Part shown: positions 1-9,745 of the stretch, piece by piece | How positions within the stretch are numbered: position 1 is the first letter of the stretch | Layout: every line of letters begins with the position of its first letter | Source of the DNA: Paenibacillus graminis | GTDB lineage: Bacteria; Bacillota; Bacilli; Paenibacillales; Paenibacillaceae | NCBI RefSeq assembly: GCF_000758705.1 | Contig: NZ_CP009287.1 | Span: 1,302,001 to 1,366,000 of the forward strand | DNA: 64,000 nt | Reading direction: 5' to 3' | The notes under the pieces: model-generated | The model's input: the letters and a program-made list of their open reading frames with translations, nothing else | Told to the model about the DNA's origin: nothing | Database searches by the model: none | Position numbers and translations under genes: made by a program

Positions 1-882
1 ACCCTTGGCCTGGCCTTCCGTACAAGTCATTCCACCAGGTTTGGTAATCAGCAGATCGGAGGCGTCCATCAGCTTGTTAATCTCGCTGCTGTACCCCAGA
101 ATTTTCACGTTGGGATGGTTCAGGAGCGGATTGGCCCGCATTTTGGCTACGAGCTTTTCGTTACTGCCCATGCAGAAGATCAGTTGGATATGATCCACCC
201 TCGCAGTGAGCGAGTCCATAACATCCTTCCCGAACATGAGCCCCCAGCCGCCGCCCATAATCAGCACTGTAGGGATATCGGCCAGCCCCAGTTCCTTGCG
301 GAGCAGTGTTTTGTTCGAACGCCCCCAGAACTTGGGGTGCAGAGGAATTCCGGTAACCGCTACTTTCTCTGGAGATACGCCGCGGCCGGTGAGAATCGAC
401 TTGACCCGGGAAGTGGACACCAGGTAGCGGTTCGCCTCCTCATTAATCCAGCTTCCGTGTGCATCATAATCTGTAATCAACGTATACAGAGGCACATCGA
501 GCCCCTGCTGTTTCAACCGGGAAATGACAGCTGCTGGAAGCGGGTGCGTACAAATAATCAGATCGGGCTTAAGCTGCTCGATGACCTGTGAGGCATGTGT
601 ATAAAAAATCCGGTGAAGTGCCAGCTTGGTCAACCGGTTCAGAGATTTATGATATTGGGTCTTATACATCATGCCGACCAGCTTCGGCTGGCTGCTGACT
701 GTTTTGCGGTAAGCTGAAAGAATCCAGGGAGCGACCGTAGGATTAAGGAATTTGCCAAGCTCAATCACCCTGCACTGCACATCCGGGCTAAGCCGCTTAA
801 TTCCTTCGGCCAGAGCATAGGCTGCCCCTGTATGGCCCGTACCGAAGCCTTCCGAAAACAGCAGTACTCTTTTCTTTCGCAT
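1..882 (-). CDS. MGDG-synthase-like glycosyltransferase (3' end outside window)
   Basis: The reverse strand reads openly for 294 codons from an ATG at 882 to the left edge, so the C-terminus is missing. The start has an AGGTG ribosome binding site 6 bases upstream. The N-terminus (KKRVLLFSEGFGTGHTGAAY) carries the GTGH loop of the MGDG synthase N-terminal domain. The middle has LIICTHPLPAA and the C-terminal part has GGGWGLMFGKDV and ITKPGGMTCTEGQ, the nucleotide-sugar binding lobe of GT28/UgtP-type enzymes. Such enzymes add hexose from UDP-sugar to diacylglycerol at the inner membrane face, supplying glycolipid anchors. The acceptor cannot be told from sequence. It is divergent from the TetR gene, with a shared 263-bp spacer. 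Confidence 0.85.
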   Translation of the reverse strand, partial: MRKKRVLLFSEGFGTGHTGAAYALAEGIKRLSPDVQCRVIELGKFLNPTVAPWILSAYRKTVSSQPKLVGMMYKTQYHKSLNRLTKLALHRIFYTHASQVIEQLKPDLIICTHPLPAAVISRLKQQGLDVPLYTLITDYDAHGSWINEEANRYLVSTSRVKSILTGRGVSPEKVAVTGIPLHPKFWGRSNKTLLRKELGLADIPTVLIMGGGWGLMFGKDVMDSLTARVDHIQLIFCMGSNEKLVAKMRANPLLNHPNVKILGYSSEINKLMDASDLLITKPGGMTCTEGQAKG

Positions 883-920
883 AAGTTCACCTGCTACTTT
901 CTTTCATTGGGTAGGATAAA

Positions 921-968
921 TCTTCTCTTACATTATACTAGGGAAATTGTCTCTTTTCTCACATTATA
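921..968 (-). promoter_or_regulatory. Direct repeats around two TATAAT boxes upstream of the glycosyltransferase
   Basis: Read on the reverse strand, two near-identical 17-mers, TATAATGTGAGAAAAGA (968-952) and TATAATGTAAGAGAAGA (937-921), begin 31 bases apart, about three helical turns. Each holds a perfect -10 hexamer, but neither has a good -35. They could be tandem promoters for the glycosyltransferase or a direct-repeat binding site; nothing here decides. Confidence 0.4.
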
Positions 969-1077
969 CAAATAAGACGTAAATAGAAAGTTAAAACACT
1001 GCAAAAAATAAAAAAATAAAGATTGCGCCCAAGTATTGCAAACGCGGAGGCAAAGTGATAAAGTGGGTATTGACCGA

Positions 1078-1107
1078 TTGACCGAAATAGTAAAACAGTC
1101 ACATTAT
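1078..1107 (+). promoter_or_regulatory. Promoter of the tetR gene with overlapping 23-bp operator
   Basis: A TTGACC -35 (1078-1083) and CATTAT -10 (1102-1107) are 18 bases apart. Between and over them lies TGACC-N13-AGTCA at 1079-1101. The same 23-base arrangement, TGACC-N13-GGTCA with the inner word GTAAAAC at the same offset, recurs at 1786-1808 before the next gene. This suggests autorepression by the TetR protein. Confidence 0.6.
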
Positions 1108-1145
1108 GATGACTGCATTAATTCAGAAAGAGAGGAAGTGCGCAG

Positions 1146-1721
1146 GTGGCTGTGGTAGATCGAAGGCAGCAGGTGCTCCAGGCAGCGACCAAGTCTTTTT
1201 CATTATTTGGCTACAAAGCGACTACAATGGACCAGGTCGCGAAGATCGCCAATGTCGGCAAAGGAACCATCTACACCTTTTTTACGAACAAGGAGCAGTT
1301 GTTTGATGAGATTCTTCGTGATGTCATAATGGATATGAAGGGGATTGCTGAGCGGGAAATCAAGCGGGACCGGTCTTTTTTTGATAATCTGCACCGTGTT
1401 CTGGATGCCCTGCTGGAATTCCGCAGTGAACATGAATTGTTCATCAAGCTGTCCCAGGAAAGCCGTGATTTCGGAACCCCACAGGCTAATGAAGGACTCG
1501 ATAAGATTGAGAACGTCGTATTGGAATACTTGGAGCGGGAGGTGGAGCATGCGATAACCCAGGGGGAAGTCAAGCCCTGTGAACCCAAGATTGTATCGCT
1601 GGTGATGTTCAGGTTGTATATTGTGCTTACAGCCGAACTGAGCAAGGTACATGTACCCTTAACGAAGGAGCAGATCAAATCCTATTTTCATCTGTTTCTG
1701 GCAGAGGGGCTTGCAGAGTAA
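1146..1721 (+). CDS. TetR/AcrR family transcriptional regulator
   Basis: This 191-residue protein has the standard TetR layout. The helix-turn-helix lies at about residues 8-55 (ATKSFSLFGYKATTMDQVAK, then GKGTIYTFFTNKEQLF), followed by an all-helical ligand domain. The start is GTG, chosen for an AGAGAGGAAG ribosome binding site 7 bases upstream. It lies directly before the YhgE/Pip gene in the same direction, the same pairing as B. subtilis yhgD-yhgE. Matching 23-bp operators sit before both genes, so it probably represses itself and the neighbour. The inducer is unknown. Confidence 0.9.
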   Translation: MAVVDRRQQVLQAATKSFSLFGYKATTMDQVAKIANVGKGTIYTFFTNKEQLFDEILRDVIMDMKGIAEREIKRDRSFFDNLHRVLDALLEFRSEHELFIKLSQESRDFGTPQANEGLDKIENVVLEYLEREVEHAITQGEVKPCEPKIVSLVMFRLYIVLTAELSKVHVPLTKEQIKSYFHLFLAEGLAE

Positions 1722-1774
1722 CTTCATAACTTGTGAAATGGGCAGCTTCAATCGACTCCGGTAGGAGTTTTTAT

Positions 1775-1808
1775 TTGCTCTCCATTGACCAATTGGGTAA
1801 AACGGTCA
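1775..1808 (+). promoter_or_regulatory. Second TetR operator, with possible promoter of the YhgE-like gene
   Basis: TGACC-N13-GGTCA at 1786-1808 repeats the operator upstream of tetR. It covers a possible promoter, TTGCTC (1775-1780), 17 bases, TAAAAC (1798-1803). A regulator bound here would block that promoter directly. Confidence 0.55.
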
Positions 1809-1902
1809 CTCGGTGTTACTGCAAGTTTTCAAAAGAACCGCATTCTTAAAACAGTTTTATAGCATTTTAAAGAGAGCATATGATCAGAAGGAGAGAACCA
1901 GA

Positions 1903-4257
1903 ATGAAATCTTTATCCGTATTTGCCAAGGACCTGGGCGCAGCGCTCAAGAATCCCAAGGTGCTGATTCCCATGTTTGTCGTCCTGTTCATTCCGGTACT
2001 ATACAGCGGATTGTTCCTGAAGGCATTCTGGGACCCGTACGGCAAGATGAATGAGCTGCCTGTCGCAGTAGTCAATGAAGATAAAGGTGCCGACTATGAA
2101 GGCACGAAGCTTGCAGCAGGGAATGACCTGGTGACAGAGCTTAAGAAGACCGACGGGTTCAAATGGAACTTTGTAACCCGGGCGCAGGCTGAGGCCGGCT
2201 TGAAGGATAACACCTACTATATGGCTATTGTGGTTCCGGAAGATTTCTCCCAGAGTGCCACGACCTTGCTGGAAGCAGACCCGAAGCCAGCCAAAATTAT
2301 TTATGAGCCAAATGAAGGCTACAACTTCCTGGCCGGTCAAATCGGCGGTACGGCTGTAAAAGATATCAAGACTAAAGTATCAGCCAAAATTACTGAAGCT
2401 TATACCACTTCTGTTTTTGACAAAATCAAAGATATCGGAAGCGGTCTTGGAGAAGCGGGAGACGGCGCCACCAAGATTGCGGACGGTGCCTCCAAGCTGG
2501 ATGACGGTGCGCTCAAGCTGAAGGATAATCTGCTTGTGCTGACCGAAGGCACCGGCAAGTTGCTGGATGGTGCAGCCCCGCTTACAAAGGGTGTAGCGGA
2601 TCTGAACAACGGTGCGGCCGCATTGCATACAGGCAGCAGCACGCTTGCGGGCGGACTCCAGCAGCTGTCCTCAGCGCATAAGCAGCTCCAGGACGGCGTA
2701 TCCCAGACGGCAGCAGGCAGCAAACAGCTGAATGCCGGATTACAGAAGACGGCAGCCGGTGCAGCCGCGCTGCAAGCAGGCACGAAGTCTGCGGTGGATG
2801 GAACGGCTAAGCTTCAAGCCGGTACCCAGACTGTTGTCGACGGCAGTGCGAAGCTTGCCGCTGGACTTACCTCCTCCATGGACGGCAGCGCGAAGCTGGC
2901 AGCCGGACTTCAGGCTTCGAAGGATGGCAGCGCGAAGACCAGCGCAGGAGCTAAAGCGGTAGCGGATGGCCTGCAGCAGCTGGCCAAATCCAATCCGCAG
3001 CTGGCGGCCAGCCCGGATGTGCAGAAGCTGCTGGCAGCAAGCGCGGCAGTCGCCCAAGGCACCGCACAGCTGGATCAGAGCCAGCAGCAGCTCCTCGAGG
3101 GCGCAACTGCGCTGCACAGCGGCCAGGAGCAGCTGGTGCAGGGAGCGAACCAACTGCACGCCGGTTCGCAGCAGCTGGATGCCGGTGTCACCCAGCTGCA
3201 TGACGGAGCGCAGCAATTGAATGCCGGCAGCACCCAGCTGCTGGATGGACAAAAGCAGCTCCTGGCCGGAGCCGGAGCGCTGGAAACCGGCGGCAGCAAA
3301 CTGGCCGCAGGCATGAAGCAGTTCGGCGCGAAGCTGAACGAAGCTGCAGCAGGCGGGGCCAAGCTGGCTGACGGCAGCAAAACGCTTGAAGCCGGAACAA
3401 CGAAGCTGCTGGCCGGAGCCGGACAACTGAGCAGCGGCCTCAGTTCAGTAGCAGACGGCTCGAAGAAGCTTAGCGATGGAGCCGGACAGCTTAAGAATGG
3501 GCTGGATGACCTCAAGAGCGGCTCGGGCGAGCTGGCAACGAAGCTCGGTGATGCCGCAGCGCAGACCAGCTCAGTGAACTCAAGCGATAAGCTTGTATCC
3601 ATGTTCGCCCAGCCGGTACAGATTGATGTGCAAAAAGTGAGTGCGGTGCCAAACTACGGCACAGGTTTTGCCCCTTACTTCCTGTCTCTAGGTTTGTTCG
3701 TTGGTGCATTGATCTGCACCCTGGTAATTCCGATGCGCGACTCTGAGGTTATCGGCGCAAGCCGGTTCAACCGTTTCATCAGCCGCACGCTTACCTTCTC
3801 GATGATGAGTGTGCTCCAGTCCTTGATGGCTGCCATTATTGTTCTGTATGGACTGGGCCTGAATGTACAGAATGTCCCGCTGTTCTATGCCTTTACCTTC
3901 ATTACAAGCATCGCCTTTATGTGGATGATCCAAGCCATTGTCACTTGGATGGATCAGCCTGGACGGTTCGTTGTCATTGTTATCCTGATCTTCCAGTTGA
4001 CCACAAGCGCAGGAACCTTCCCGCTTGAGCTGATTCCGTCCTGGATGAAATTCTTCAACCCGCTGCTGCCTATGACCTACAGTGTCAAAGGCTTCAAGGC
4101 TGTGATTTCCACCGGTAATTTCAGCGCAATGTGGAGCGACGCTGGTCTGCTGGCGGTTTACGGAGTCGTATTCCTGGCCTTTACCTTCACCTACTTCATG
4201 ACCCGTGACCGGGATAATGAGGTCGCCGTGAAGAATGAACAAATACTGACTGTATAA
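1903..4257 (+). CDS. YhgE/Pip family membrane protein
   Basis: The start is ATG 1903, preceded by AAGGAG at 9 bases; a longer reading from a GTG at 1813 lacks a ribosome binding site and overlaps the operator. The 784-residue product has one N-terminal membrane segment at about residues 17-40, then an extracytoplasmic part. Residues of about 185-556 form a long run of degenerate seven-residue units of the type G-x-x-x-L-x-x (for example ADGASKLDDGALKLKDN), expected to form a very long coiled coil. The C-terminus (about 590-776) has five or six membrane segments like ABC-2 permeases. The family includes the Lactococcus phage infection protein Pip and B. subtilis YhgE; its transport role is unproven. 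It is probably controlled by the upstream TetR protein. Confidence 0.88.
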   Translation: MKSLSVFAKDLGAALKNPKVLIPMFVVLFIPVLYSGLFLKAFWDPYGKMNELPVAVVNEDKGADYEGTKLAAGNDLVTELKKTDGFKWNFVTRAQAEAGLKDNTYYMAIVVPEDFSQSATTLLEADPKPAKIIYEPNEGYNFLAGQIGGTAVKDIKTKVSAKITEAYTTSVFDKIKDIGSGLGEAGDGATKIADGASKLDDGALKLKDNLLVLTEGTGKLLDGAAPLTKGVADLNNGAAALHTGSSTLAGGLQQLSSAHKQLQDGVSQTAAGSKQLNAGLQKTAAGAAALQAGTKSAVDGTAKLQAGTQTVVDGSAKLAAGLTSSMDGSAKLAAGLQASKDGSAKTSAGAKAVADGLQQLAKSNPQLAASPDVQKLLAASAAVAQGTAQLDQSQQQLLEGATALHSGQEQLVQGANQLHAGSQQLDAGVTQLHDGAQQLNAGSTQLLDGQKQLLAGAGALETGGSKLAAGMKQFGAKLNEAAAGGAKLADGSKTLEAGTTKLLAGAGQLSSGLSSVADGSKKLSDGAGQLKNGLDDLKSGSGELATKLGDAAAQTSSVNSSDKLVSMFAQPVQIDVQKVSAVPNYGTGFAPYFLSLGLFVGALICTLVIPMRDSEVIGASRFNRFISRTLTFSMMSVLQSLMAAIIVLYGLGLNVQNVPLFYAFTFITSIAFMWMIQAIVTWMDQPGRFVVIVILIFQLTTSAGTFPLELIPSWMKFFNPLLPMTYSVKGFKAVISTGNFSAMWSDAGLLAVYGVVFLAFTFTYFMTRDRDNEVAVKNEQILTV

Positions 4258-4285
4258 CAGCGGGCTATTTATAGGAAAAACAAAC

Positions 4286-4316
4286 AAGAGCGCTCCATTC
4301 CGGGGCGTTCTTTTGT
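4286..4316 (+). terminator. Rho-independent terminator after the YhgE-like gene
   Basis: An 11-pair stem AAGAGCGCTCC / GGGGCGTTCTT, with two G-U pairs, closes a short loop and runs into a T-rich tract, 28 bases after the stop codon. Confidence 0.75.
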
Positions 4317-4416
4317 TATGATATGGGGAAACAGACAGAGTGTGTCCGTATGAATCGCAGAATGATCGTGACTCTGTCCGCTCCAGCCTTTATTTACCAT
4401 CCAGGGTAATTGTGTT

Positions 4417-4574
4417 CTATATAAGTTGAACTTAAAGAATTTTGTCACCGGAATTCAACCGCTAAAGGCGGTTCCAATCAAGAAATTCTTACGGCAACAG
4501 CGGCTGGAAGTCCAAACATTCCCCGCAGTGACGACCATCCCCCACAATGTAAAACAAAAGTTCAACTTATATAG
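4417..4574. repeat. Dispersed palindromic repeat, copy 1 (internally deleted, intact ends)
   Basis: The copy is bounded by perfect 17-bp terminal inverted repeats, CTATATAAGTTGAACTT (4417-4433) and its complement (4558-4574). Inside are the AACCGC-TAAAG-GCGGTT hairpin (4457-4473) and the right-hand segment with AGTCCAAACATTCCCC. Compared with copy 3 (58915-59131) the left inner arm of about 50 bases is missing. It encodes no protein. It resembles a MITE or other non-autonomous palindromic repeat. No clear target duplication is visible. Confidence 0.8.
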
Positions 4575-4668
4575 AAATTAATCTTATGTGCCTCGTCGGC
4601 TCAAATGAAGCATGTATATCAATTTTACAGAATTCTCTTCCCGGGCTCGTATTATAAAACCGTTTTCC

Positions 4669-4776
4669 TTATTCAGGAATAATACAGCCAAAAAAGTGCC
4701 ATGAATGTGTCAGGAAAATGAATGGAGCGTTTTCATTGAATAAGTTCTTATTCGTTTTTGATGCATATTTATGCAT
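4669..4776. promoter_or_regulatory. Three perfect inverted repeats upstream of the glutamate synthase gene
   Basis: Three perfect palindromes with 2-base centres lie in 108 bases: TTATTC-AG-GAATAA (4669-4682), GAATAAG-TT-CTTATTC (4738-4753) and ATGCATA-TT-TATGCAT (4761-4776). The first two share the words TTATTC and GAATAA. They may be operators for a nitrogen regulator, but they lie 80 bases or more from the best promoter and no regulator gene is adjacent. Confidence 0.4.
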
Positions 4777-4856
4777 AACTAAGATTTTTTACGCTTTTAT
4801 TCACTAAAGCTGTAACGCAAAAGCATTTGTTAATCAAGCTCATAAAAAAGTTTAAA

Positions 4857-4885
4857 TTGCGCTCATGTCAGGTCGATGATAAAAT
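4857..4885 (+). promoter_or_regulatory. Sigma-A-type promoter of the glutamate synthase gene
   Basis: TTGCGC (4857-4862) and TAAAAT (4880-4885) are exactly 17 bases apart, predicting transcription from about 4892 and an 87-base leader. A perfect TATAAT at 4957-4962 is less likely to be used, because transcription from it would begin at the ribosome binding site. Confidence 0.55.
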
Positions 4886-4978
4886 AATATAACCAATCTG
4901 TCTTGAATATTTATTAAGATTTCCCTCTGAAAATTTTTCCTGAAATCCGTCTACTTTATAATAGAAAGGTTGCGTACA

Positions 4979-7900
4979 ATGAGACACACTGAACTGCCCG
5001 CCAAACAGGGCCTGTACGATCCCCAATTCGAAAAGGATGCCTGCGGAATGGGGTTTGTCGCCCATATCAAAGGCAAGCCGTCCCATGATATTGTAAGTAA
5101 CGCTTTGACCATGCTCTTCAACATGGAGCACCGGGGAGGCCAGGGAGCAGAACCAAACTCAGGTGACGGAGCCGGCATTATGCTGCAAATTCCGCACCGT
5201 TTCTTTGCCGGGGAAGCCAGCAAGCTTGGCTTTGAACTGCCTGAGCAGGGACATTATGGCGTGGGTATGATCTTTTTGTCTCACAACGAGGAAATCCGTG
5301 CCCGTCACGAAGCGCTGCTCAGCGAAATCATTGCCGAGGAGGGCCAGCAAGTCCTCGGCTACCGCGATGTACCTACCTTTGACGAGATGCTGGGCAAGAC
5401 CGCCAAGGCGGCCAAGCCTTATGTGCGCCAGGTATTTATCGGACGCTCCGAAGGCATCAGGGATGATCTGGCGTTTGAACGGAAGCTGTATGTCATCCGC
5501 AAACGCGCTGAGCTCTCCATCCGCTATGGCGGAGCAGAAGAGAGTGAATCCTTCTATGTGCCTAGCATGTCCTGTCGGAAGATTGTATACAAAGGCATGC
5601 TGACTACTGCGCAGGTAGGACAGTTCTATCTGGATCTGCAGGATGAGACGCTGGAATCGGCGATTGCGCTGGTTCACTCCCGCTTCAGCACCAACACGTT
5701 TCCAAGCTGGGAACGTGCGCATCCTTACCGTTTCATGATTCACAACGGCGAAATTAATACTCTCCGCGGCAACGTGAACTGGATGCATGCGCGCCAGTCG
5801 CTGTTCAAGAGCGAAGTGTTCGGGGAAGACCTGGGCAAGATCAAGCCGGTAGTGAATCCTGACGGCTCCGATACGGCCATGTTCGACAACACATTCGAGT
5901 TCCTGTACCTCAGCGGACGCTCTCTGCCGCATGTAGCCATGATGATGGTTCCTGAGCCTTGGAGCAACCATGACAGCATGGACGAGAAGAAGAAGGCGTT
6001 CTATGAATACCACAGCACGCTGATGGAGCCTTGGGATGGACCGGCCGCAATGGGCTTCACCGATGGCGTTCAGATCGGTGCGATCCTTGACCGCAACGGC
6101 TTGCGTCCGGCGCGTTATTATGTAACCAAAGATGACTTGATTATCCTATCCTCGGAAGCAGGCGTGCTTGATATTCCTGCTGAGGATGTACTATACAAAG
6201 ACCGTTTGAGACCAGGACGCATGCTGCTGGTGGATACGAAGGAAGGCCGGATCATTTCCGACGAAGAGGTCAAAGCCGCTATTGCTTCCGAGCAGCCTTA
6301 CCGCCAGTGGCTGGATGAGCACCTGATCGGCCTTGACGAGCTTCCTGATGCGCCGGAGCTGCCGAATCCGAAGCATGACAATGTGCAGCAGCTGCAGCAG
6401 TCCTTCGGATATACCTTTGAAGATCTGCGCAAGGTTCTGGAGCCCATGGCTTCCACCGGTGCTGAGGCTGTCGGCTCGATGGGCTATGATGCCCCGCTGG
6501 CCGTACTGTCGGACCGGCCACAGCGTCTCTATAACTATTTTAAACAAATGTTCGCCCAGGTAACCAATCCGCCGATCGATGCGATTCGCGAAGAACTTGT
6601 TACCTCCACTGCTACAACCATCGGACCTGAGCGCAATCTGCTCAAGCCGGAACCGGAAAGCTGCCGGCAGATTTCACTGGAATCACCAATTCTGTCCAAT
6701 GAGGATTTCGCAAAGATCCGGCATGTCCGCCGTGCAGGGTTCAAGTCGATGTCGATTCCGATTCTGTTCCCGGCAGAGCTTGGAGCGGAAGGGCTGCGCA
6801 TCGCACTGGAGCGGATGAATGAGGCTGCTGACCGCGTCATGGCCAAAGGACATAACATTCTGATTCTGTCCGACCGCGGCGTAGACCGTGAGAATGCCGC
6901 TATTCCGGCACTGCTGGCTGTTTCCAGCCTGCATCACCACCTGATCCGCTCGGGAACACGCACCAAGGTCAGCATTCTGCTGGAGTCCGGTGAGCCGCGT
7001 GAAGTCCATCATTATGCGCTGCTGCTAGGCTATGGGGTAAGTGCGGTTAACCCGTATCTTGCTTTCGAGAGTCTCGACGACATGATTGGCCAAGGCCTGC
7101 TGCGCGGAATCTCGCATGAGAAGGCTGTGAAGAATTATATTAAGGCTGCGACGAAGAGCGTAGTAAAAATCCTGTCCAAAATGGGCATTTCGACGATTCA
7201 ATCCTACCGTGGCGCACAGATTTTCGAAGCTGTAGGTCTGAATGCGGAATTCGTGGACCGTTACTTTACCTGGACGCCTTCCCGCATTGGCGGCATCGGC
7301 CTGGAAGAAGTGGCGGCTGAATCCCTTGCGCATCATAACCGCGCCTTCACAGACAAGGACGGCAATGACAAGGTGCTCGATTCCGGCGGTGAATACCAGT
7401 GGCGCAGCGACGGGGAAGAGCATCTGTTCAACCCCCAGACCATTCATCTGCTGCAGCACTCCGTGCGGAGCGGCGATTACGGGCTGTACAAGAAGTATGC
7501 TGCACTGGTGCAAGGCGAAAGCGAGAAGCATCAGACTCTGCGTTCCATGCTCCAGTTCAAGCCTGTGAATGCACCGGTTCCGCTGAATGAGGTTGAATCT
7601 GCAGAATCTATCATGAAACGGTTCAAAACTGGCGCCATGTCCTTCGGCTCGATCAGCAAGGAAGCGCATGAGACACTCGCCATTGCTATGAACCGCATCG
7701 GGGGCAAGAGCAATACCGGTGAAGGCGGAGAAGATCCGGCCCGCTTTACTCCGGACAGCAACGGCGATTCGCGCCGCAGTGCGATCAAGCAGGTGGCATC
7801 GGGACGGTTCGGGGTGACCTCGAATTATCTGGTGAACGCCGACGAGATTCAAATCAAGATGGCGCAGGGTGCGAAGCCGGGTGAAGGCGGACAGCTTCCG

Positions 7901-9574
7901 GGCCGCAAGGTATACCCTTGGGTAGCCGAAGTGCGCGGCTCCACAGCGGGTGTAGGTCTGATCTCCCCGCCGCCGCATCATGATATTTACTCCATTGAGG
8001 ATCTGGCTGAGCTGATCTACGATCTGAAGAATGCCAATCCCCGTGCGAACATTAATGTTAAGCTCGTGTCTGAGGTCGGTGTCGGAACGATTGCCGCCGG
8101 AGTAGCCAAAGGCCGTGCCGATATTATCCTGATCAGCGGCTACGATGGCGGTACCGGCGCATCGCCGATGAACTCCATCCGCCATGCCGGTCTGCCTTGG
8201 GAGCTGGGTCTGGCCGAAACGCATCAGACGTTGATGCTGAACAATCTGCGTGACCGTGTTGTGCTCGAAACAGACGGCAAGATGCTCAGCGGACGCGACC
8301 TCGCTGTCGCTGTGCTGCTGGGGGCTGAAGAATATGGATTTGCCACCGCACCGCTTGTGGCTGTGGGCTGTATCATGATGCGGGTATGTCAAATGGATAC
8401 CTGTCCGGTTGGCGTAGCTACACAGAATCCGGAGCTTCGCAAGAACTTCACCGGTGATCCGCAGCACGTCGTGAACTTCATGACCTTTGTGGCTCAGGAT
8501 CTCCGTGAGATCATGGCGGAACTTGGTTTCCGTACAATCGAAGAAATGGTTGGCCGTACCGATTGCCTGGATGCAGTGAAAGCCTCCAGCCATTGGAAGA
8601 AGAAAGGTGTCGATCTGAGCAGCCTGCTGCACACCCCGGCTATGCCGGAAGGAAGCACGCGCTTCAACAGTCAACGCCAGAATCATGGCCTCGAAGAAAC
8701 ACTGGATATGTCGAAGCTGCTGGATTTGGCCGCACCGGCTCTGGAATCCGGCACTGCAGTTGAGGCTTCGCTGCCGATCACGAACGTTAACCGTGCGGTT
8801 GGTACGATCCTGGGCAGTGAGCTGACACGCAAATACGGTGCTGCCGGCCTCCCGGATGATACAATCCGTCTGCACTTCACCGGTTCAGCTGGACAAAGTT
8901 TGGGCGCATTTGTGCCGAAGGGAATCACCATCACCGTTGAAGGCGACTCCAATGACTATGTCGGCAAAGGGCTTTCCGGCGGGAAGCTGATCATTAAGCC
9001 ATCCCCTCAGGCGACTTTTGCTGCTGAAGACAATATCATCATCGGGAACACGGCGCTGTACGGGGCTACCAGTGGTGAGGCATACATCAGCGGCATTGCC
9101 GGAGAACGGTTCGCCGTCCGCAACTCCGGAGCAAACGTGGTTGTTGAAGGTGTAGGCGACCATGGCTGTGAATACATGACCGGCGGCCGTGTGGTTGTGC
9201 TTGGCGCCACCGGACGCAATTTTGCGGCAGGTATGTCGGGCGGTATCGCCTACGTGTACGATCCGGACAATACGTTCATCAAGCGCTGCAACCTGGAAAT
9301 GGTGCTTCTGGAACGCGTGGAGGAGCCAGCGGAAATTGCCGAGCTTCAGGGTCTGATTGCGCGTCATACCGAGCTTACCGGCAGCAATGCCGGACAACGT
9401 ATCCTCGATGCATGGGATGAGGCCCTGCCGAAATTCGCCCGTGTGATTCCGAAGGATTACAAACGGATGATGGAGCAGATCCGCAAGGTGGAACAGACCG
9501 GCTTGACCGGCGAAGCTGCCCTGATGGCTGCGTTCGAAGCGAATATGCGCGAACTTGCCCGTGTTGGCGGCTAA
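4979..9574 (+). CDS. gltB: Glutamate synthase large subunit
   Basis: The 1531-residue enzyme transfers the glutamine amide to 2-oxoglutarate, giving two glutamates. ATG 4979 was chosen because AGAAAGG lies 9 bases upstream; a TTG at 4970 abuts that site. Residues 2-21 are a propeptide, and processing would expose Cys22 (DACGMGFV) as the glutaminase nucleophile. The order is class II amidotransferase (22 to about 420), central domain (about 475-765), FMN-binding synthase domain (about 800-1190, with [18 protein letters not shown]) and GXGXG beta-helix (about 1260-1450). Cys1131, Cys1137 and Cys1142 ([15 protein letters not shown]) match the [3Fe-4S] ligands. In Bacillus this gene is called gltA. 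No small-subunit gene follows; the next gene is an ABC transporter. Confidence 0.97.
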   Translation: MRHTELPAKQGLYDPQFEKDACGMGFVAHIKGKPSHDIVSNALTMLFNMEHRGGQGAEPNSGDGAGIMLQIPHRFFAGEASKLGFELPEQGHYGVGMIFLSHNEEIRARHEALLSEIIAEEGQQVLGYRDVPTFDEMLGKTAKAAKPYVRQVFIGRSEGIRDDLAFERKLYVIRKRAELSIRYGGAEESESFYVPSMSCRKIVYKGMLTTAQVGQFYLDLQDETLESAIALVHSRFSTNTFPSWERAHPYRFMIHNGEINTLRGNVNWMHARQSLFKSEVFGEDLGKIKPVVNPDGSDTAMFDNTFEFLYLSGRSLPHVAMMMVPEPWSNHDSMDEKKKAFYEYHSTLMEPWDGPAAMGFTDGVQIGAILDRNGLRPARYYVTKDDLIILSSEAGVLDIPAEDVLYKDRLRPGRMLLVDTKEGRIISDEEVKAAIASEQPYRQWLDEHLIGLDELPDAPELPNPKHDNVQQLQQSFGYTFEDLRKVLEPMASTGAEAVGSMGYDAPLAVLSDRPQRLYNYFKQMFAQVTNPPIDAIREELVTSTATTIGPERNLLKPEPESCRQISLESPILSNEDFAKIRHVRRAGFKSMSIPILFPAELGAEGLRIALERMNEAADRVMAKGHNILILSDRGVDRENAAIPALLAVSSLHHHLIRSGTRTKVSILLESGEPREVHHYALLLGYGVSAVNPYLAFESLDDMIGQGLLRGISHEKAVKNYIKAATKSVVKILSKMGISTIQSYRGAQIFEAVGLNAEFVDRYFTWTPSRIGGIGLEEVAAESLAHHNRAFTDKDGNDKVLDSGGEYQWRSDGEEHLFNPQTIHLLQHSVRSGDYGLYKKYAALVQGESEKHQTLRSMLQFKPVNAPVPLNEVESAESIMKRFKTGAMSFGSISKEAHETLAIAMNRIGGKSNTGEGGEDPARFTPDSNGDSRRSAIKQVASGRFGVTSNYLVNADEIQIKMAQGAKPGEGGQLPGRKVYPWVAEVRGSTAGVGLISPPPHHDIYSIEDLAELIYDLKNANPRANINVKLVSEVGVGTIAAGVAKGRADIILISGYDGGTGASPMNSIRHAGLPWELGLAETHQTLMLNNLRDRVVLETDGKMLSGRDLAVAVLLGAEEYGFATAPLVAVGCIMMRVCQMDTCPVGVATQNPELRKNFTGDPQHVVNFMTFVAQDLREIMAELGFRTIEEMVGRTDCLDAVKASSHWKKKGVDLSSLLHTPAMPEGSTRFNSQRQNHGLEETLDMSKLLDLAAPALESGTAVEASLPITNVNRAVGTILGSELTRKYGAAGLPDDTIRLHFTGSAGQSLGAFVPKGITITVEGDSNDYVGKGLSGGKLIIKPSPQATFAAEDNIIIGNTALYGATSGEAYISGIAGERFAVRNSGANVVVEGVGDHGCEYMTGGRVVVLGATGRNFAAGMSGGIAYVYDPDNTFIKRCNLEMVLLERVEEPAEIAELQGLIARHTELTGSNAGQRILDAWDEALPKFARVIPKDYKRMMEQIRKVEQTGLTGEAALMAAFEANMRELARVGG

Positions 9575-9616
9575 CCGCCCCGTAATGCAAACAGCTATCT
9601 TGGCTGGCTGATCTAA

Positions 9617-9662
9617 AGGGACAACATCCCCTCCTTAACCGGAGGGAGGTTGTCCCTTTTAC
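9617..9662 (+). terminator. Terminator after gltB
   Basis: A strong hairpin, GGGACAAC-ATCCCCTCC pairing with GGAGGGAGGTTGTCCC, is followed by TTTTACT, 43 bases after the gltB stop. It confirms that gltB ends its transcription unit without a small-subunit gene. Confidence 0.9.
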
Positions 9663-9745
9663 TATTGCTGCACTTTTTTCCGGTTTTCAGGAAAAAGGGA
9701 AGTTGTGGTAGAATAAAAAAGTGGACTGAAAATTTCTGGTACTTT

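Noticed and set aside
2740..3426. Long antisense frame in the YhgE-like gene
   Set aside because: It arises from the repetitive coding sequence of the coiled-coil rod.
4957..4962. Perfect TATAAT just before gltB
   Set aside because: Transcription would start at the ribosome binding site; the TTGCGC/TAAAAT pair at 4857-4885 is a better promoter.
7025..8875. 616-codon open frame antisense to gltB
   Set aside because: It has no ribosome binding site, encodes no recognisable family and mirrors the codon bias of gltB, whose domains are intact.
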